Shown here: positions 39,298 through 48,328 of the stretch, one piece after another
How the letters are laid out: every line of letters starts with the position of its first letter
How positions within the stretch are numbered: position 1 is the stretch's first letter
Origin: Guyparkeria hydrothermalis
GTDB taxonomy: Bacteria > Pseudomonadota > Gammaproteobacteria > Halothiobacillales > Halothiobacillaceae
Assembly: GCF_023555385.1 (NCBI RefSeq)
Contig: NZ_JAJSED010000001.1
Coordinates: 372,001 to 436,000 of the forward strand
Reading direction: 5' to 3'
Length of the DNA: 64,000 nt
Notes under the pieces: model-generated
Databases searched by the model: none
What the model was told of the DNA's origin: nothing
Seen by the model: the letters and a program-made list of their open reading frames with translations, nothing else
Program-made: the position numbers and the translations under genes

Positions 39298-39524
39298 GGG
39301 ATGCTCACAATGGGCGGCGAATGCCGCAAGAAACACGGGCGCTTGGCCCTCACATCAGAGCGTGTCCCGGGGTGTGCGGGGGCTCTCTGGCGGGCTCGTG
39401 GCTCGGCGGAATCCGGGAAGCGGAGCCGATCCATCGGCGCAGTAGATCCCGGGAAGCCGAGCAGTATAACTAGCTATGCGACGTTTGTCTCCAACTTTCG
39501 CGCCGAGCGCTCGACAAGCCGACG

Positions 39525-41519
39525 ATGGAGCCCTTGCGCTGCTATGTTGACGTCATGTACGCCGTTCGTATGAGTCGTAAATCGTATCGGAGCTGGCCTG
39601 CCGTGGTTCGGGGGCTTGAGCGGTTTTCCATGACCCGCGGCCATTCGCGGCAGCGAACCTCTGCCCATTTGTCGCTCTTCGCGACGTTGCGGCGTTTAGC
39701 TCGCGTGTTGGGGATTGCCGGGGTGCTGTTGCTGGCTACGCCATTGGCAGCAACGCCAACCGGGGCGTTGAACACGTCCGGTGCCACGGAAGAGTCGGGC
39801 AAGAGCGGCAAGGAAAGCGATGAGCCGCCGAAGGTGGATCTCGACTCACGTCTATATGGTGATAACGGCGAATTGCGGGACCCGGCGATCGGGGATCTCG
39901 ACAATCCGCGCGGCACGTTGATGAATCTTCTCATGGCTGCCGGAGGCGGGGATTACAAACAGGCAGCAAAGTCCCTGCAATTGCCCGGGGACACCACGCA
40001 TCAAGAGGCCGCGGACCTTGCTGGCAAGCTCACCTACGTGCTGCGTCAACGGCTCAAGCTCGAGGAAGACGTGTTGCCGAATAAGGCCGACGGCTTGCGT
40101 AACGCCGAGCGTGAGGAGGGACAGGAGCCACGAGAGTCGATCCTGTTGAGCACCTTTAAGGTCGCCGGCGAGCAGGTCCCGGTTCGGCTCGTGCGAACGA
40201 GCGCTGACGATGAGGTCCGCTGGTTGTTCGATTCGGAGACCGTTAAAGGCACGCCGGTGCTTTACGACAATACGGGCATGGGGAGACTCATTTCGGTGTT
40301 CCCCTTCTATCGGGTCAAGTACGAGTTGCTCGGGACCGGTTCGTTCCGGTTGGCGTTGGCGGTAGCGACGATCATAGCCAGCATGCTCCTGGCGTGGGCC
40401 ATTCGAAGCGTGGGGCTGCGACTGACAGGGCGGCTGTTGCCCAAGCGTGTCGTCAAAGACTGGTTGCCGTTTCTGCAGCGCTACATGGGCCCGGGGTTTC
40501 TCTCCCTCGTCTTTTTCTTCCTGCTCAGTACCGTGTTCCGACCCTTGGTTCTGTTGCCGCCTCAATGGAACGATCTGTACGACTCGCTGGTATATGTCGG
40601 CGTGGTCGGCTCGATCACCTGGCTGTTGATCAATATGGTGCGCATGTATCTGTCTGCCTACGGCGCGCGCAAACTGCGGCGCCTAAAGGACAAGAGTGTG
40701 TTCCTCGCCCGGACCTATGACACCAAGATGACGGTGCTCAGCCGGTCGATGATCGGGGTGATTTTCTTCATCGGTATGGTCGTGGCCCTCTCGACTTTCG
40801 ACTGGTTCGCCTCGCTGGGACTTTCGCTGCTCGCCTCGGCCGGCCTGATCAGTGTCGTGATCGGGATCGGTGCGCAGCGAACGATCGCCAACCTGTTTGC
40901 CGGGCTTCAGATTGCCCTTACCCAGCCGATGCGCATCGGCGACATGGTGATCTTCAAGGGCGAGTGGGGCTATATCGAGAACATCACCTACACCTACGTG
41001 GTGATTCGCATCTGGGATCTTCGTCGGCTCACCGTGCCGAGCACCATGCTGATCGACGAACCGGTTTATAACTATTCGTATGCCGACGAGGAGGGTGACC
41101 TCAACATCTACGGAGAGGTTTATCTCTATCTCGATTACACCGTGCCGATCGACCCGATCCGCGAGAAGCTGGCCGAGTTGGTCAAGGGTGACGACAACCA
41201 CGACGGCGAGGTCGCCAGTGTGCTGGTTACTGATTGTCGCGATTGGAACATCGAGGTGCGAGTGTTGGTGAGTGCGACGGATGGGCTGGCAGCCTGGTAC
41301 TTGCGCTGCAAGGTGCGCGAAGGGCTGATTCGCTTCCTGCAGGAATACGACGAGGGGCGTTACTTGCCACGCTCCAGGGTCGTGCTCGAGCGGCAGTCTG
41401 CGGAAGATCAGCCTGACCGGGACAAGTCGGAGGCGGCAAAGGAAGAGACGCCACGGCAATCCCAGGAAGAGCGCCGCGGGGTAGGGGAGCGCCCCGACGA
41501 TCTGGGTGAGGAGTCGTGA
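39525..41519 (+). CDS. MscS-family mechanosensitive channel
   Basis: The protein has up to 664 residues. A signal-like hydrophobic segment (LGIAGVLLLATPLAA) is followed by a periplasmic domain (about residues 85-260) and then four or five membrane helices ending in the MscS pore helix and beta domain (GLISVVIGIGAQRTIANLFA; GLQIALTQPMRIGDMVIFKG; VVIRIWDLRRLTVPSTM). A cytosolic C-terminal domain and an acidic tail complete it. Such channels release solutes on hypo-osmotic shock. The start is uncertain: ATG 39525 is the longest, with 39555, 39570 and 39630 also in frame; the last would place the signal segment nearer the N-terminus. Confidence 0.85.
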   Translation: MEPLRCYVDVMYAVRMSRKSYRSWPAVVRGLERFSMTRGHSRQRTSAHLSLFATLRRLARVLGIAGVLLLATPLAATPTGALNTSGATEESGKSGKESDEPPKVDLDSRLYGDNGELRDPAIGDLDNPRGTLMNLLMAAGGGDYKQAAKSLQLPGDTTHQEAADLAGKLTYVLRQRLKLEEDVLPNKADGLRNAEREEGQEPRESILLSTFKVAGEQVPVRLVRTSADDEVRWLFDSETVKGTPVLYDNTGMGRLISVFPFYRVKYELLGTGSFRLALAVATIIASMLLAWAIRSVGLRLTGRLLPKRVVKDWLPFLQRYMGPGFLSLVFFFLLSTVFRPLVLLPPQWNDLYDSLVYVGVVGSITWLLINMVRMYLSAYGARKLRRLKDKSVFLARTYDTKMTVLSRSMIGVIFFIGMVVALSTFDWFASLGLSLLASAGLISVVIGIGAQRTIANLFAGLQIALTQPMRIGDMVIFKGEWGYIENITYTYVVIRIWDLRRLTVPSTMLIDEPVYNYSYADEEGDLNIYGEVYLYLDYTVPIDPIREKLAELVKGDDNHDGEVASVLVTDCRDWNIEVRVLVSATDGLAAWYLRCKVREGLIRFLQEYDEGRYLPRSRVVLERQSAEDQPDRDKSEAAKEETPRQSQEERRGVGERPDDLGEES

Positions 41520-41547
41520 GCCGTTGAATGCCCCCGGCTATCGGGAC

Positions 41548-41575
41548 AAAAAAAACCCGGCCGAATGGCCGGGTT
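41548..41575. terminator. terminator between MscS-like gene and grxD
   Basis: CCCGGCC-GAAT-GGCCGGG lies between a run of A on the left and T-rich sequence on the right, so it can stop transcripts from both convergent genes. The U-run is strongest in the leftward direction. Confidence 0.85.
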
Positions 41576-41602
41576 CTCGTTTTCGAGGGGACGGGCTCGC
41601 CG

Positions 41603-41941
41603 TTACTCGCCCTTGTCCTGCTCCGCCTTCGCGGCCGCTTCCTCGAACAGCGGCTTGAGCTCACCGCGCTCGTACATCTCGATGGTGATGTCGGCGCCGC
41701 CGATCAGTTCGCCGTTGACGTAGACCTGCGGAAAGGTCGGCCAGTCCTGGTAGCTCGGCAGGGCCTGCATGATCTCCGGGTCGGCCATGACGTTGACGTA
41801 ACCGAACGGAACGCCACAGGCCTTCATCGCTTCCGCGGTGCGGCTGGAAAAGCCGCAGGTCGGGAACTGCGGGGTGCCCTTCATGAAGATCAGGATCGGG
41901 TTTTCCTTGACGAACTGGTCAATGCGCTCGAGAGCATCCAT
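41603..41941 (-). CDS. grxD: monothiol glutaredoxin Grx4/GrxD
   Basis: This 112-residue CGFS-type monothiol glutaredoxin binds and transfers [2Fe-2S] clusters with glutathione. FMKGTPQFPTCGFSSRTAEA carries the CGFS active site, and WPTFPQVYVNGELIGGADI holds the glutathione-binding WPT[FI]P and GG-[AC]D motifs. ATG 41941 follows GGAGG and gives the typical MDALERIDQ start; longer frames upstream are not supported. The leftward stop lies close to a strong terminator. Confidence 0.93.
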   Translation of the reverse strand: MDALERIDQFVKENPILIFMKGTPQFPTCGFSSRTAEAMKACGVPFGYVNVMADPEIMQALPSYQDWPTFPQVYVNGELIGGADITIEMYERGELKPLFEEAAAKAEQDKGE

Positions 41942-42035
41942 GGTGATGGCCTCCAAATCGGTGTCGCTGGGAACGAAGGTGTTCGTTGCCCATATAGGAC
42001 CATATTGGTACCGATTTGGCAAGATCGCGGCCGGG

Positions 42036-43640
42036 TCAGTGCTCGTCGACGTGCCCGATCTGGACCTGGTTCCGGCCCGCCTGCTTGGCGCGGTACAGGG
42101 CGGCGTCCGCCGCATTGATGATTTCCTGCGGGGTGACGTGATCGGGATAGCAGGCCACCCCGGCACTGAAGTGGCAGTGCAGGGTCTCGCCCGATTCGGT
42201 AGTGATCTCCAGTTCAGCGAACTGCTCCCGCAGGCGGTCGATCAGCGTGGCAGCGGCGTCCACCGGCGTGGCGGGTAGGACCACCATGAATTCCTCGCCG
42301 CCGTATCGACCCACGCCGTCGTACTTGCGCAGACGGGTGTTGAGCAGGGTGGATAGCCGGCGGATGACGCGGTCGCCGCTCGGGTGGCCGTAGGTGTCGT
42401 TGATGGTCTTGAACTTGTCGATGTCGATCATGACGACCGACAGAGGCTGTTCCTGTCGGATGGCCCTATCGAGTTCGCTGTCGACCATCTCGGTAATTGC
42501 GCGGTGGTTCAGCAGCCCGGTGAGCGAATCGGTGCGTCGCTCGGCCCGGGCCTGGCGATAGCGCTGCGCACGGTAGCGGACCATGCGGATCAGGTCGTCG
42601 CCTGCGATCGACTTGTTGAGAAAGTCGTCGCCACCCTTGAGCTTGGCTTCCAGCCGGTGCTGGTCGCGCTCCTCGGTCGACATGAACAGGATCGGCACGT
42701 CCGACAGGCGGGGGTGTTCGCGAAATATCCGTGCCAGATCCACGCCGTCCATTTCCGGCATGTACAGATCAAGCAGGATCACGTCCGGCTCCTTGCCCAG
42801 TGCGGTTTCAAAGGCGGCCTCGGGGCGGGTTTCGAACAACAGCTCCACATTGGCATGGGCAAACTGCTTGCGCCAGTAGACCCCGGCCGTGGCCATGTCG
42901 TCGACCAGCAGCACGGTGATCTGCTCGTCGTCGCATTCGTAAGCGCGTGCGCCGGTCAGCAGGCTGTTGAGCCGTGCCGAGTCGATCGGGTGGGTGATGA
43001 CGTGATCGATCCCGGCCCGGACTGCGGCGGCACGGATGCCGAAGTCGTCCCGCTGGCTGATCATCAGTGACTGGGCGCACGACGTCATGCGCTTTCTTAG
43101 CTCCTGAAGCCGTTCGAGCTCACGTTCGTGGTCGGCACCGCTGGTCGCGAGGTAGATCAGCAGGCCCGTGTGTTCCAGCAGGGCCGGGTCGGGGTTCTCG
43201 AGATTGATCGGGTGGGCGCCGAAGCCGCTGCGTCGCAGCGAATCGTCGAGCACTTCCGGGATTTCCCGGCTGCCCGTGTACAGCGCGATGGCCTCGGGGG
43301 TTTCTTCCCGGGTGCGCTCGATGTGCTGGGCTAGACGGTCGAAATAGCGGATCAGGCGATTGAGGCGCGACAGGTCGGCCGAACCCTGGGCGTGTTCGCG
43401 GGCGATTTCCTGATCGATCCGGTTTAGCACCCCCAACAGTACGCGCAGTTTCTGCTTGCGGGCACGCTGGATCAGCTCCTGGACCTGGTTCTGCAGATCG
43501 GCCAGCCGGGTGGGGCGTCGCGCGGTGGGATCGTCGACCGTCGAACGGAGGGAGGCGGCCGCCATCGGCCAGTCCGCCGCGTTGCCCTTCCACTGCGGCA
43601 GGTCCATCGAATCGGACTCGATCAAGGCATCATCGGGCAT
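42036..43640 (-). CDS. diguanylate cyclase with two receiver-like domains
   Basis: The 534-residue protein begins with a helical region (LQNQVQELIQRARKQKLRVL and following, possibly Hpt-like). A receiver-like fold without a clear phosphoacceptor (LLIYLATSGAD; ITHPIDSARLN) comes next, then a true receiver domain (LLVDDMATAG; phosphoacceptor in ILLDLYMPEMDG; NKSIAG) and a GGDEF domain with an intact GGEEF signature and an RKYD inhibitory I-site five residues before it. It should make cyclic di-GMP in response to phosphorylation, with product inhibition. The multi-domain plan resembles WspR/PleD-like regulators. It is upstream-flanked by a perfect 17-bp inverted repeat at 43703-43746. Confidence 0.88.
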   Translation of the reverse strand: MPDDALIESDSMDLPQWKGNAADWPMAAASLRSTVDDPTARRPTRLADLQNQVQELIQRARKQKLRVLLGVLNRIDQEIAREHAQGSADLSRLNRLIRYFDRLAQHIERTREETPEAIALYTGSREIPEVLDDSLRRSGFGAHPINLENPDPALLEHTGLLIYLATSGADHERELERLQELRKRMTSCAQSLMISQRDDFGIRAAAVRAGIDHVITHPIDSARLNSLLTGARAYECDDEQITVLLVDDMATAGVYWRKQFAHANVELLFETRPEAAFETALGKEPDVILLDLYMPEMDGVDLARIFREHPRLSDVPILFMSTEERDQHRLEAKLKGGDDFLNKSIAGDDLIRMVRYRAQRYRQARAERRTDSLTGLLNHRAITEMVDSELDRAIRQEQPLSVVMIDIDKFKTINDTYGHPSGDRVIRRLSTLLNTRLRKYDGVGRYGGEEFMVVLPATPVDAAATLIDRLREQFAELEITTESGETLHCHFSAGVACYPDHVTPQEIINAADAALYRAKQAGRNQVQIGHVDEH

Positions 43641-43702
43641 GGCGAACTCGTTCCGTTGAGTTGGGTAGTTGGTCCCATTCAGGACTCTAACGCAATCGGT
43701 GA

Positions 43703-43746
43703 CCGACCTGTACTACATCGTTCCGACTGGATGTAGTACAGGTCGG
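43703..43746. repeat. perfect 17-bp inverted repeat
   Basis: CCGACCTGTACTACATC (43703-43719) and GATGTAGTACAGGTCGG (43730-43746) are exact reverse complements with a 10-nt loop. No U-run follows on either strand. It lies between two leftward genes, 57 bp past the amidotransferase stop and 63 bp before the cyclase start. Confidence 0.8.
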
Positions 43747-43803
43747 CCGCGTAAAGCCACCCTTGCCACGGTGGCCGGCATGCGGGTTGTTCCGAGGGGC
43801 GCG

Positions 43804-45573
43804 TCAGGACACCCCTTGCTCCTGAAGCCAGAGCTCGAAAACGGCCAGGTGCCAGATCTTCGCCCCCTGCAGGCGCGTGAAATGTCGATCGGGCTCGGCG
43901 AGCAGCTTGTCCACATAGGCCGGCTCAAAAAGCCCGCGTGACCGTGCGGTGTCCGAGGACAGGATCTCGCGCATGAACTCCAGGAACGGACCGCGCACGA
44001 ACTTCAGCGCCGGTACCGGGAAGTAACCCTTGGGGCGATCGATCACCGAGTCGGGAATCCGGCCGCGGGCGACGGACTTGAGGATGCCCTTGCCGCCCTG
44101 TGAGAGTTTCTGTTCCGCCGGGATGCGCATGGCCGTCTCGATCAGGGTCGTGTCGAGAAATGGCACGCGCGCCTCGAGTCCCCAGGCCATGGTCATGTTG
44201 TCGACCCGCTTGACCGGGTCGTCGACGATCAGCGTGCTGGCATCGAAACCCAACACCCGGTTGGCGAACGAGCCCTCGCCGTTGCCGGCCAGGCCCTGTC
44301 GGACCAGTTCGCTGGTCGCATCCGGGCCGCGGAACCGTTCGGTGACCATCGCCATCAGTTCCTTGTGGCTGCGGTCGAAGTAGTAGGGCGCGAACCGCTC
44401 TAGGTCGGAGCCCTCCGCTTCCGCCATCTTCGGGTACCAGAAGTAGCCACCGAAGACCTCGTCGGCGCCCTGGCCGGACAGCACGACCTTGACCTCGCGG
44501 GCCACTTTCTCTGAAAGCAGGTAAAACGCTACCGCGTCCTGGCCGAACATCGGCTCGTTCATTTCGCGTACCGCCTCGGGCAGGCGGGTGAGCACCTGCT
44601 CGTTGGGCACGTGGAAGCGGAAATGTTCGGTCTGATAGCGCTCGGCGACCGGATCGGCGTACTCGAACTCGCTGCCTTTCTCTTCCGGCTGGTCCTCGAA
44701 GCCGATGGTGAAGGTCTTGGGCGTCACACCGGCCTCGTGGGCGAGCGCGACGATCAGCGAGGAGTCGAGCCCACCGGAGAGCAGCACGCCCACCGGCACA
44801 TCACTGATCGAGAGACGCTTTTTCACCGCATCGAGCAGCCGCTGGTGGATGATATCCGGCCATTCCTCGGCCGGAACGTCGTGATCCTCGGCGGTATCGA
44901 TGGACCAGTAGCGCCGCAGTTGGCGATTCCCGTTGCGATCCACGCGCATCCAGTGTCCCGGCGGCAGCTTGTTCACGCCGCGGAAGATGGTCCGCGGCGC
45001 GGGCACGACCGCATGCAGGGTGAACTGGTGGTGCAGGGCGGCCGGATCGAAGGCGGTATCGACGTTTCCCGCGGCCAGCAGGGCGGGGATGCTGGAGGCG
45101 AATCGCAACGGTCCGTCGCCGACGGTGTGATACAGCGGCTTGATGCCCTGGCGGTCGCGGGCGAGGAAGAGGGACTCGTCGCGCATGTCCCAGATGGCGA
45201 AGGCGAACATGCCCTCGAGCCGTTCGACGGCCGCCGGCCCCCACTCGCGGAAGGCGGTGAGGATCACCTCGGTATCGCCGGAGGAGGCGAAACGATGGCC
45301 AAGGCTCTGCAATTCCGCGCGCAGGGCCGGGTGGTTGTAGATGGTGCCATTGAAGACGATCGCCAGGCCCCGCTCACGGTCGACCATTGGCTGGTGGCCG
45401 TGGAAAGAGAGGTCCAGGATCGACAGGCGTCGATGGCCGAAGGCGAGCGGACCATCCGAGAAGCTGCCCTCGTGATCCGGCCCCCGGCGTTCCAGCCGGC
45501 TCATCATTCGCCGTACTGCCGTCAGGTTGCCGTCACGCGCGCCGGTTTCCAGCCATCCGCAAATGCCACACAT
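43804..45573 (-). CDS. asnO: asparagine-synthase-like amidotransferase, NAGGN type
   Basis: The 589-residue class II glutamine amidotransferase has Cys2 as nucleophile (MCGICGWL) and a glutaminase domain with RRGPDHEG and GHRRLSILDLS. A synthetase domain follows, with the PP-loop VLLSGGLDSSLIVAL and SGQGADEVFGGYFWYPKM. Length and the FTLHAVVPAPRTIFRGVNKL segment fit the 'trio' amidotransferase that makes N-acetylglutaminylglutamine amide, an osmoprotectant, rather than ordinary AsnB. The acetyltransferase (ngg) and peptidase that usually accompany it are not in this window, so an alternative asparagine-synthase role cannot be excluded. Confidence 0.75.
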   Translation of the reverse strand: MCGICGWLETGARDGNLTAVRRMMSRLERRGPDHEGSFSDGPLAFGHRRLSILDLSFHGHQPMVDRERGLAIVFNGTIYNHPALRAELQSLGHRFASSGDTEVILTAFREWGPAAVERLEGMFAFAIWDMRDESLFLARDRQGIKPLYHTVGDGPLRFASSIPALLAAGNVDTAFDPAALHHQFTLHAVVPAPRTIFRGVNKLPPGHWMRVDRNGNRQLRRYWSIDTAEDHDVPAEEWPDIIHQRLLDAVKKRLSISDVPVGVLLSGGLDSSLIVALAHEAGVTPKTFTIGFEDQPEEKGSEFEYADPVAERYQTEHFRFHVPNEQVLTRLPEAVREMNEPMFGQDAVAFYLLSEKVAREVKVVLSGQGADEVFGGYFWYPKMAEAEGSDLERFAPYYFDRSHKELMAMVTERFRGPDATSELVRQGLAGNGEGSFANRVLGFDASTLIVDDPVKRVDNMTMAWGLEARVPFLDTTLIETAMRIPAEQKLSQGGKGILKSVARGRIPDSVIDRPKGYFPVPALKFVRGPFLEFMREILSSDTARSRGLFEPAYVDKLLAEPDRHFTRLQGAKIWHLAVFELWLQEQGVS

Positions 45574-45628
45574 CGATTCGCTCGCCTGTCGTTTGGTTGG
45601 GGGAGGGAGTCTAGCGCAAGGGAACGGC

Positions 45629-46366
45629 TTACAGGCCGATCATGCCGTACCGGCTCAAGGTGGCTTCCCACTGGCGCCACGCCGGGTAGGCCCGGTCCAT
45701 CACCCCGTAGAAACGCCGGTTGTGACCCCGTTCGATCAGGTGAGCGAGTTCATGAACGACGACCAGATCGATGGCCTCGACCGGCAAGCGCACGAGTTCG
45801 AGTGCCAGCCAGATGCGTTGCGCACCGATGTTGCAGGTACCCCAGCGCGTGCGCATGCGTCGCACCCGAATCTCAGGGCACGGCAGCGACATGCGTCCGC
45901 CCCACAGGGGCACGCGCTCGGCGAGAAGCGCCTTGAGCTGCTGGCGACAGTGATCGCGGAGCAGGACCCTCGCCCGGTCCAGGTCGGGGCTCTCGATCCT
46001 GACCGCGAAGTCGTCGCAAGTCAGTCGCCCTGGCGACGAGCCGGCGGTTTGCCGCCACTCGAGATCATGTTCCTCGCCCAGTAGATGAAGGCGTTCCGGA
46101 AGCCGGTTCTCGGTGATGGGCGCCGGGCGGCGGGCAAGCTTCTGTCGCTGCCTGTCGATCCAGTCACCACGCGAGGTGACGAAGGCATGGATGGCCCGAT
46201 CGGGCGTTCGTCGCGGCGCACTGACGCGCAAGGATCCATCGTCCGGGTCCAGACGCAGGTAGAGGTGGCGGATCGCCTTGCGCTGGACGTGGATCTCGCC
46301 CAGGTCATGGGCCAGGCGACTGCTGTCGGGAATGGATCGCGTGATTCGTTTGGAAAATGGATTCAT
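45629..46366 (-). CDS. YgjP/SprT-like M48 zinc metallopeptidase
   Basis: The 245-residue soluble protein of the DUF45/M48 metallopeptidase family has the zinc motif HELAHLIERGHNRRFY (HExxH plus a downstream His), preceded by TRWGTCNIGAQRIWLALELV, the conserved RWG-S/T-C segment. Members include E. coli YgjP; targets are poorly known. ATG 46366 (MNPFSKRITRSI) is chosen over an upstream frame start at 46468. It is transcribed leftward into the amidotransferase gene, 55 bp away, and may share its transcript. Confidence 0.8.
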   Translation of the reverse strand: MNPFSKRITRSIPDSSRLAHDLGEIHVQRKAIRHLYLRLDPDDGSLRVSAPRRTPDRAIHAFVTSRGDWIDRQRQKLARRPAPITENRLPERLHLLGEEHDLEWRQTAGSSPGRLTCDDFAVRIESPDLDRARVLLRDHCRQQLKALLAERVPLWGGRMSLPCPEIRVRRMRTRWGTCNIGAQRIWLALELVRLPVEAIDLVVVHELAHLIERGHNRRFYGVMDRAYPAWRQWEATLSRYGMIGL

Positions 46367-46504
46367 TGAGGCCTGCAGGAGCGTTGGTGGGCCGATGTGT
46401 AAGACCTTGGATGTAGTTACTTTCGACAAGTCGTCTACCGCCCGATGATCAGCCAATCCGCGCGCCATCGTGGCGTTGTTGCCGCCAATCGGCCCCGTGG
46501 TAAC

Positions 46505-46524
46505 CGCACTAATGGACTAGTGCG
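46505..46524. promoter_or_regulatory. 7-bp palindrome upstream of the lipoprotein gene
   Basis: CGCACTA-ATGGAC-TAGTGCG is a perfect inverted repeat in the 287-bp divergent gap between the metallopeptidase and the lipoprotein gene. It is a possible operator; nothing else in the gap was recognised. Confidence 0.35.
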
Positions 46525-46653
46525 CATGGCGACGATTGCCATTTACGATCCGTGCCCGATGGCTTCCAGAACGACGTGCCATCACCCGGAGATTCTGGAG
46601 CAGCCTGGCTGCGAGCTTCTCTGCCTTGTTGAGCTGACGAAGGAGCAACTGAA

Positions 46654-48141
46654 ATGTCTCAGCGAACACGATTTCTGTTCCCCCTGACTGCTACCGCGTT
46701 GATTCTCGCAGGTTGCGCCGGTTCCGGGGGCACTTCACTGAACGATGGTGGTTCGAGCGGTACCGGTGGTAGCGAGTCGAGCGACAGCGGAACCGAGCAG
46801 ACAGCGGGAGGAATGGCCACGTCCGGGGACGGTATGGCCAAGATGGTGTCCACCGCGGGTTCCGAGATCAAGGCGATGGATATGCCGGTCGGTGGTGAAA
46901 TCACCTCCGGCACCGGAGAGCTCCTGATCGCATCGAGTGACAGCATTTCTGCCTTCTCTACCGGCTTGGAGGAGGGAGTCGGCAATTACCGCGACAACCA
47001 CAACTTCCTAGGGACCACCTTCGCGGGCGGGGGCACATCGCTTTCCGAAGGAGGCGAGGCCATCGCGATGTCCGGGGAAATGATCGAGTCGATGCAGGGC
47101 CTGCCGGTATTCATGCAAATCGACGAATCATCGGGGTTCGTCACCGCGATGGGCGGCACGGTTTCCGACCTGGGCGTGACACTGAGCATTGTCGGCGATG
47201 AGATCGCCGCCGAGATGTCTGACGAGAACTCGACATTCGGTGGTGGCACGGCGTTCTTGAGCGCTGTCCTCCAGCCAGTACTGATCATGACGGAAGACGG
47301 TGTCGGCCGGATCGGTGATGCATTGCTCATCGGCCCGGTGGGCAGCGAGATGCTGGACAAGTCGGCCGGCCTGATGATCCAGGGAGCCGAAACGTTCGGT
47401 TCGTTTGACCCCCGCTTTGCTGGCCCCGAACAGATGATGGTCGGCGGGGCCCAAATGGTCTCGGGTGCCGGCAGCCTGCTCACCAACGGCGGTGACAACC
47501 AATTTTCATTTGGCCTACCGGAGCCGGGAGCCCCTGAGGGCGAAATGGCCGCAGTCAAGGAAAAAGCTGAAAGCGCGGGCGAGACACTCACGATGATGGG
47601 CGGGAAGATCACCCAGATTGATGGCCCTGTGGGCGAGGGGATCACGTCAGGAACGGGCGAAGTGCTCAGCGGTAATGTATCCGTCGGCTTGTCCGCCTTC
47701 GTCAGCGCATTCGCGTCGGTGGCTGTGCCGCTTGCCAGCGATCTGGCCGCACCTTTTGATCAGCAAATGATGACGGGCTCGTTGCCGGGTGCCGGGAAAT
47801 TCTCGGAATTCGAAGAGCTCGCTATGAGTGATCCATCGTTCTCCAGTGTCACCGCGCCAATGGACGAGCTGACGGGGTCGTTCCGGGAAGCAGGCATTGA
47901 TCAGCTGCAAGGTATGGACGGAGGCCAGCTCGACGTGCTCGACGGCAGTGCGTTGCCCATCGGGGACCTGTCGGCACTCGACGGAGGACAGCTTGAGGCA
48001 GCGGGTCTGAGTGACCTTGGTGGTGCGCTTGACGAGTCAAGCGCGACACTGACGGATGCCGGAGGCGAGCTCGATGGGACGGATTCCATGGAGGGTGCGC
48101 CTTCCGGCCTCGTCGGCAGCCTCTCCGGCGGGGCCATCTGA
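46654..48141 (+). CDS. glycine-rich repeat lipoprotein beside a TpsB transporter
   Basis: The 495-residue predicted lipoprotein has lipobox LILAGC (Cys21), followed by a Gly/Ser-rich linker. The mature part is Gly, Ser, Met and acidic, almost free of Lys/Arg, and built of two related blocks. SGTGELL in PVGGEITSGTGELL near residue 80 and the near-copy PVGEGITSGTGEVL near residue 325 are each followed by a Ser-Ala-Phe segment. A third region repeats GGQLDVLDG/GGQLEAAG. Similar proteins are annotated as collagen-like repeat lipoproteins. The next gene encodes a TpsB transporter, so this may be its cargo, although no TPS (haemagglutination-activity) domain is present. Function is unknown. Confidence 0.7.
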   Translation: MSQRTRFLFPLTATALILAGCAGSGGTSLNDGGSSGTGGSESSDSGTEQTAGGMATSGDGMAKMVSTAGSEIKAMDMPVGGEITSGTGELLIASSDSISAFSTGLEEGVGNYRDNHNFLGTTFAGGGTSLSEGGEAIAMSGEMIESMQGLPVFMQIDESSGFVTAMGGTVSDLGVTLSIVGDEIAAEMSDENSTFGGGTAFLSAVLQPVLIMTEDGVGRIGDALLIGPVGSEMLDKSAGLMIQGAETFGSFDPRFAGPEQMMVGGAQMVSGAGSLLTNGGDNQFSFGLPEPGAPEGEMAAVKEKAESAGETLTMMGGKITQIDGPVGEGITSGTGEVLSGNVSVGLSAFVSAFASVAVPLASDLAAPFDQQMMTGSLPGAGKFSEFEELAMSDPSFSSVTAPMDELTGSFREAGIDQLQGMDGGQLDVLDGSALPIGDLSALDGGQLEAAGLSDLGGALDESSATLTDAGGELDGTDSMEGAPSGLVGSLSGGAI

Positions 48142-48163
48142 GCCCACGTCCGGGTATCAAAAG

Positions 48164-48237
48164 CGCCAACGCGTGCGTTGGCGGGGGTGAGTCCGAAAGG
48201 CCTGGTTGCGCAGTCGATGCGAGCCGGGCCTTTTTTT
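48164..48237 (+). terminator. two hairpins ending in a strong terminator
   Basis: CGCCAACGC-GT-GCGTTGGCG (48164-48183) is a perfect hairpin. It is followed by AAAGGCC..GGGCCTTT (48196-48237) with seven T. Together they end the lipoprotein transcript, which makes independent transcription of the downstream TpsB gene likely. Confidence 0.8.
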
Positions 48238-48328
48238 GGGATCACCCCTGCCCTAATCGTCGGCCGGTAGCCGAATCCGAGCTCGGTCGTCCTCGATTAC
48301 GAATCAGAAACCACAGCGATTTTCAGTT

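Noticed and set aside
37411-39573. 720-codon open frame opposite the DEAD-box helicase gene
   Set aside because: It mirrors the helicase gene in a G+C-rich region where long antisense frames are common. The product has no family resemblance, and the helicase frame carries all DEAD-box motifs.
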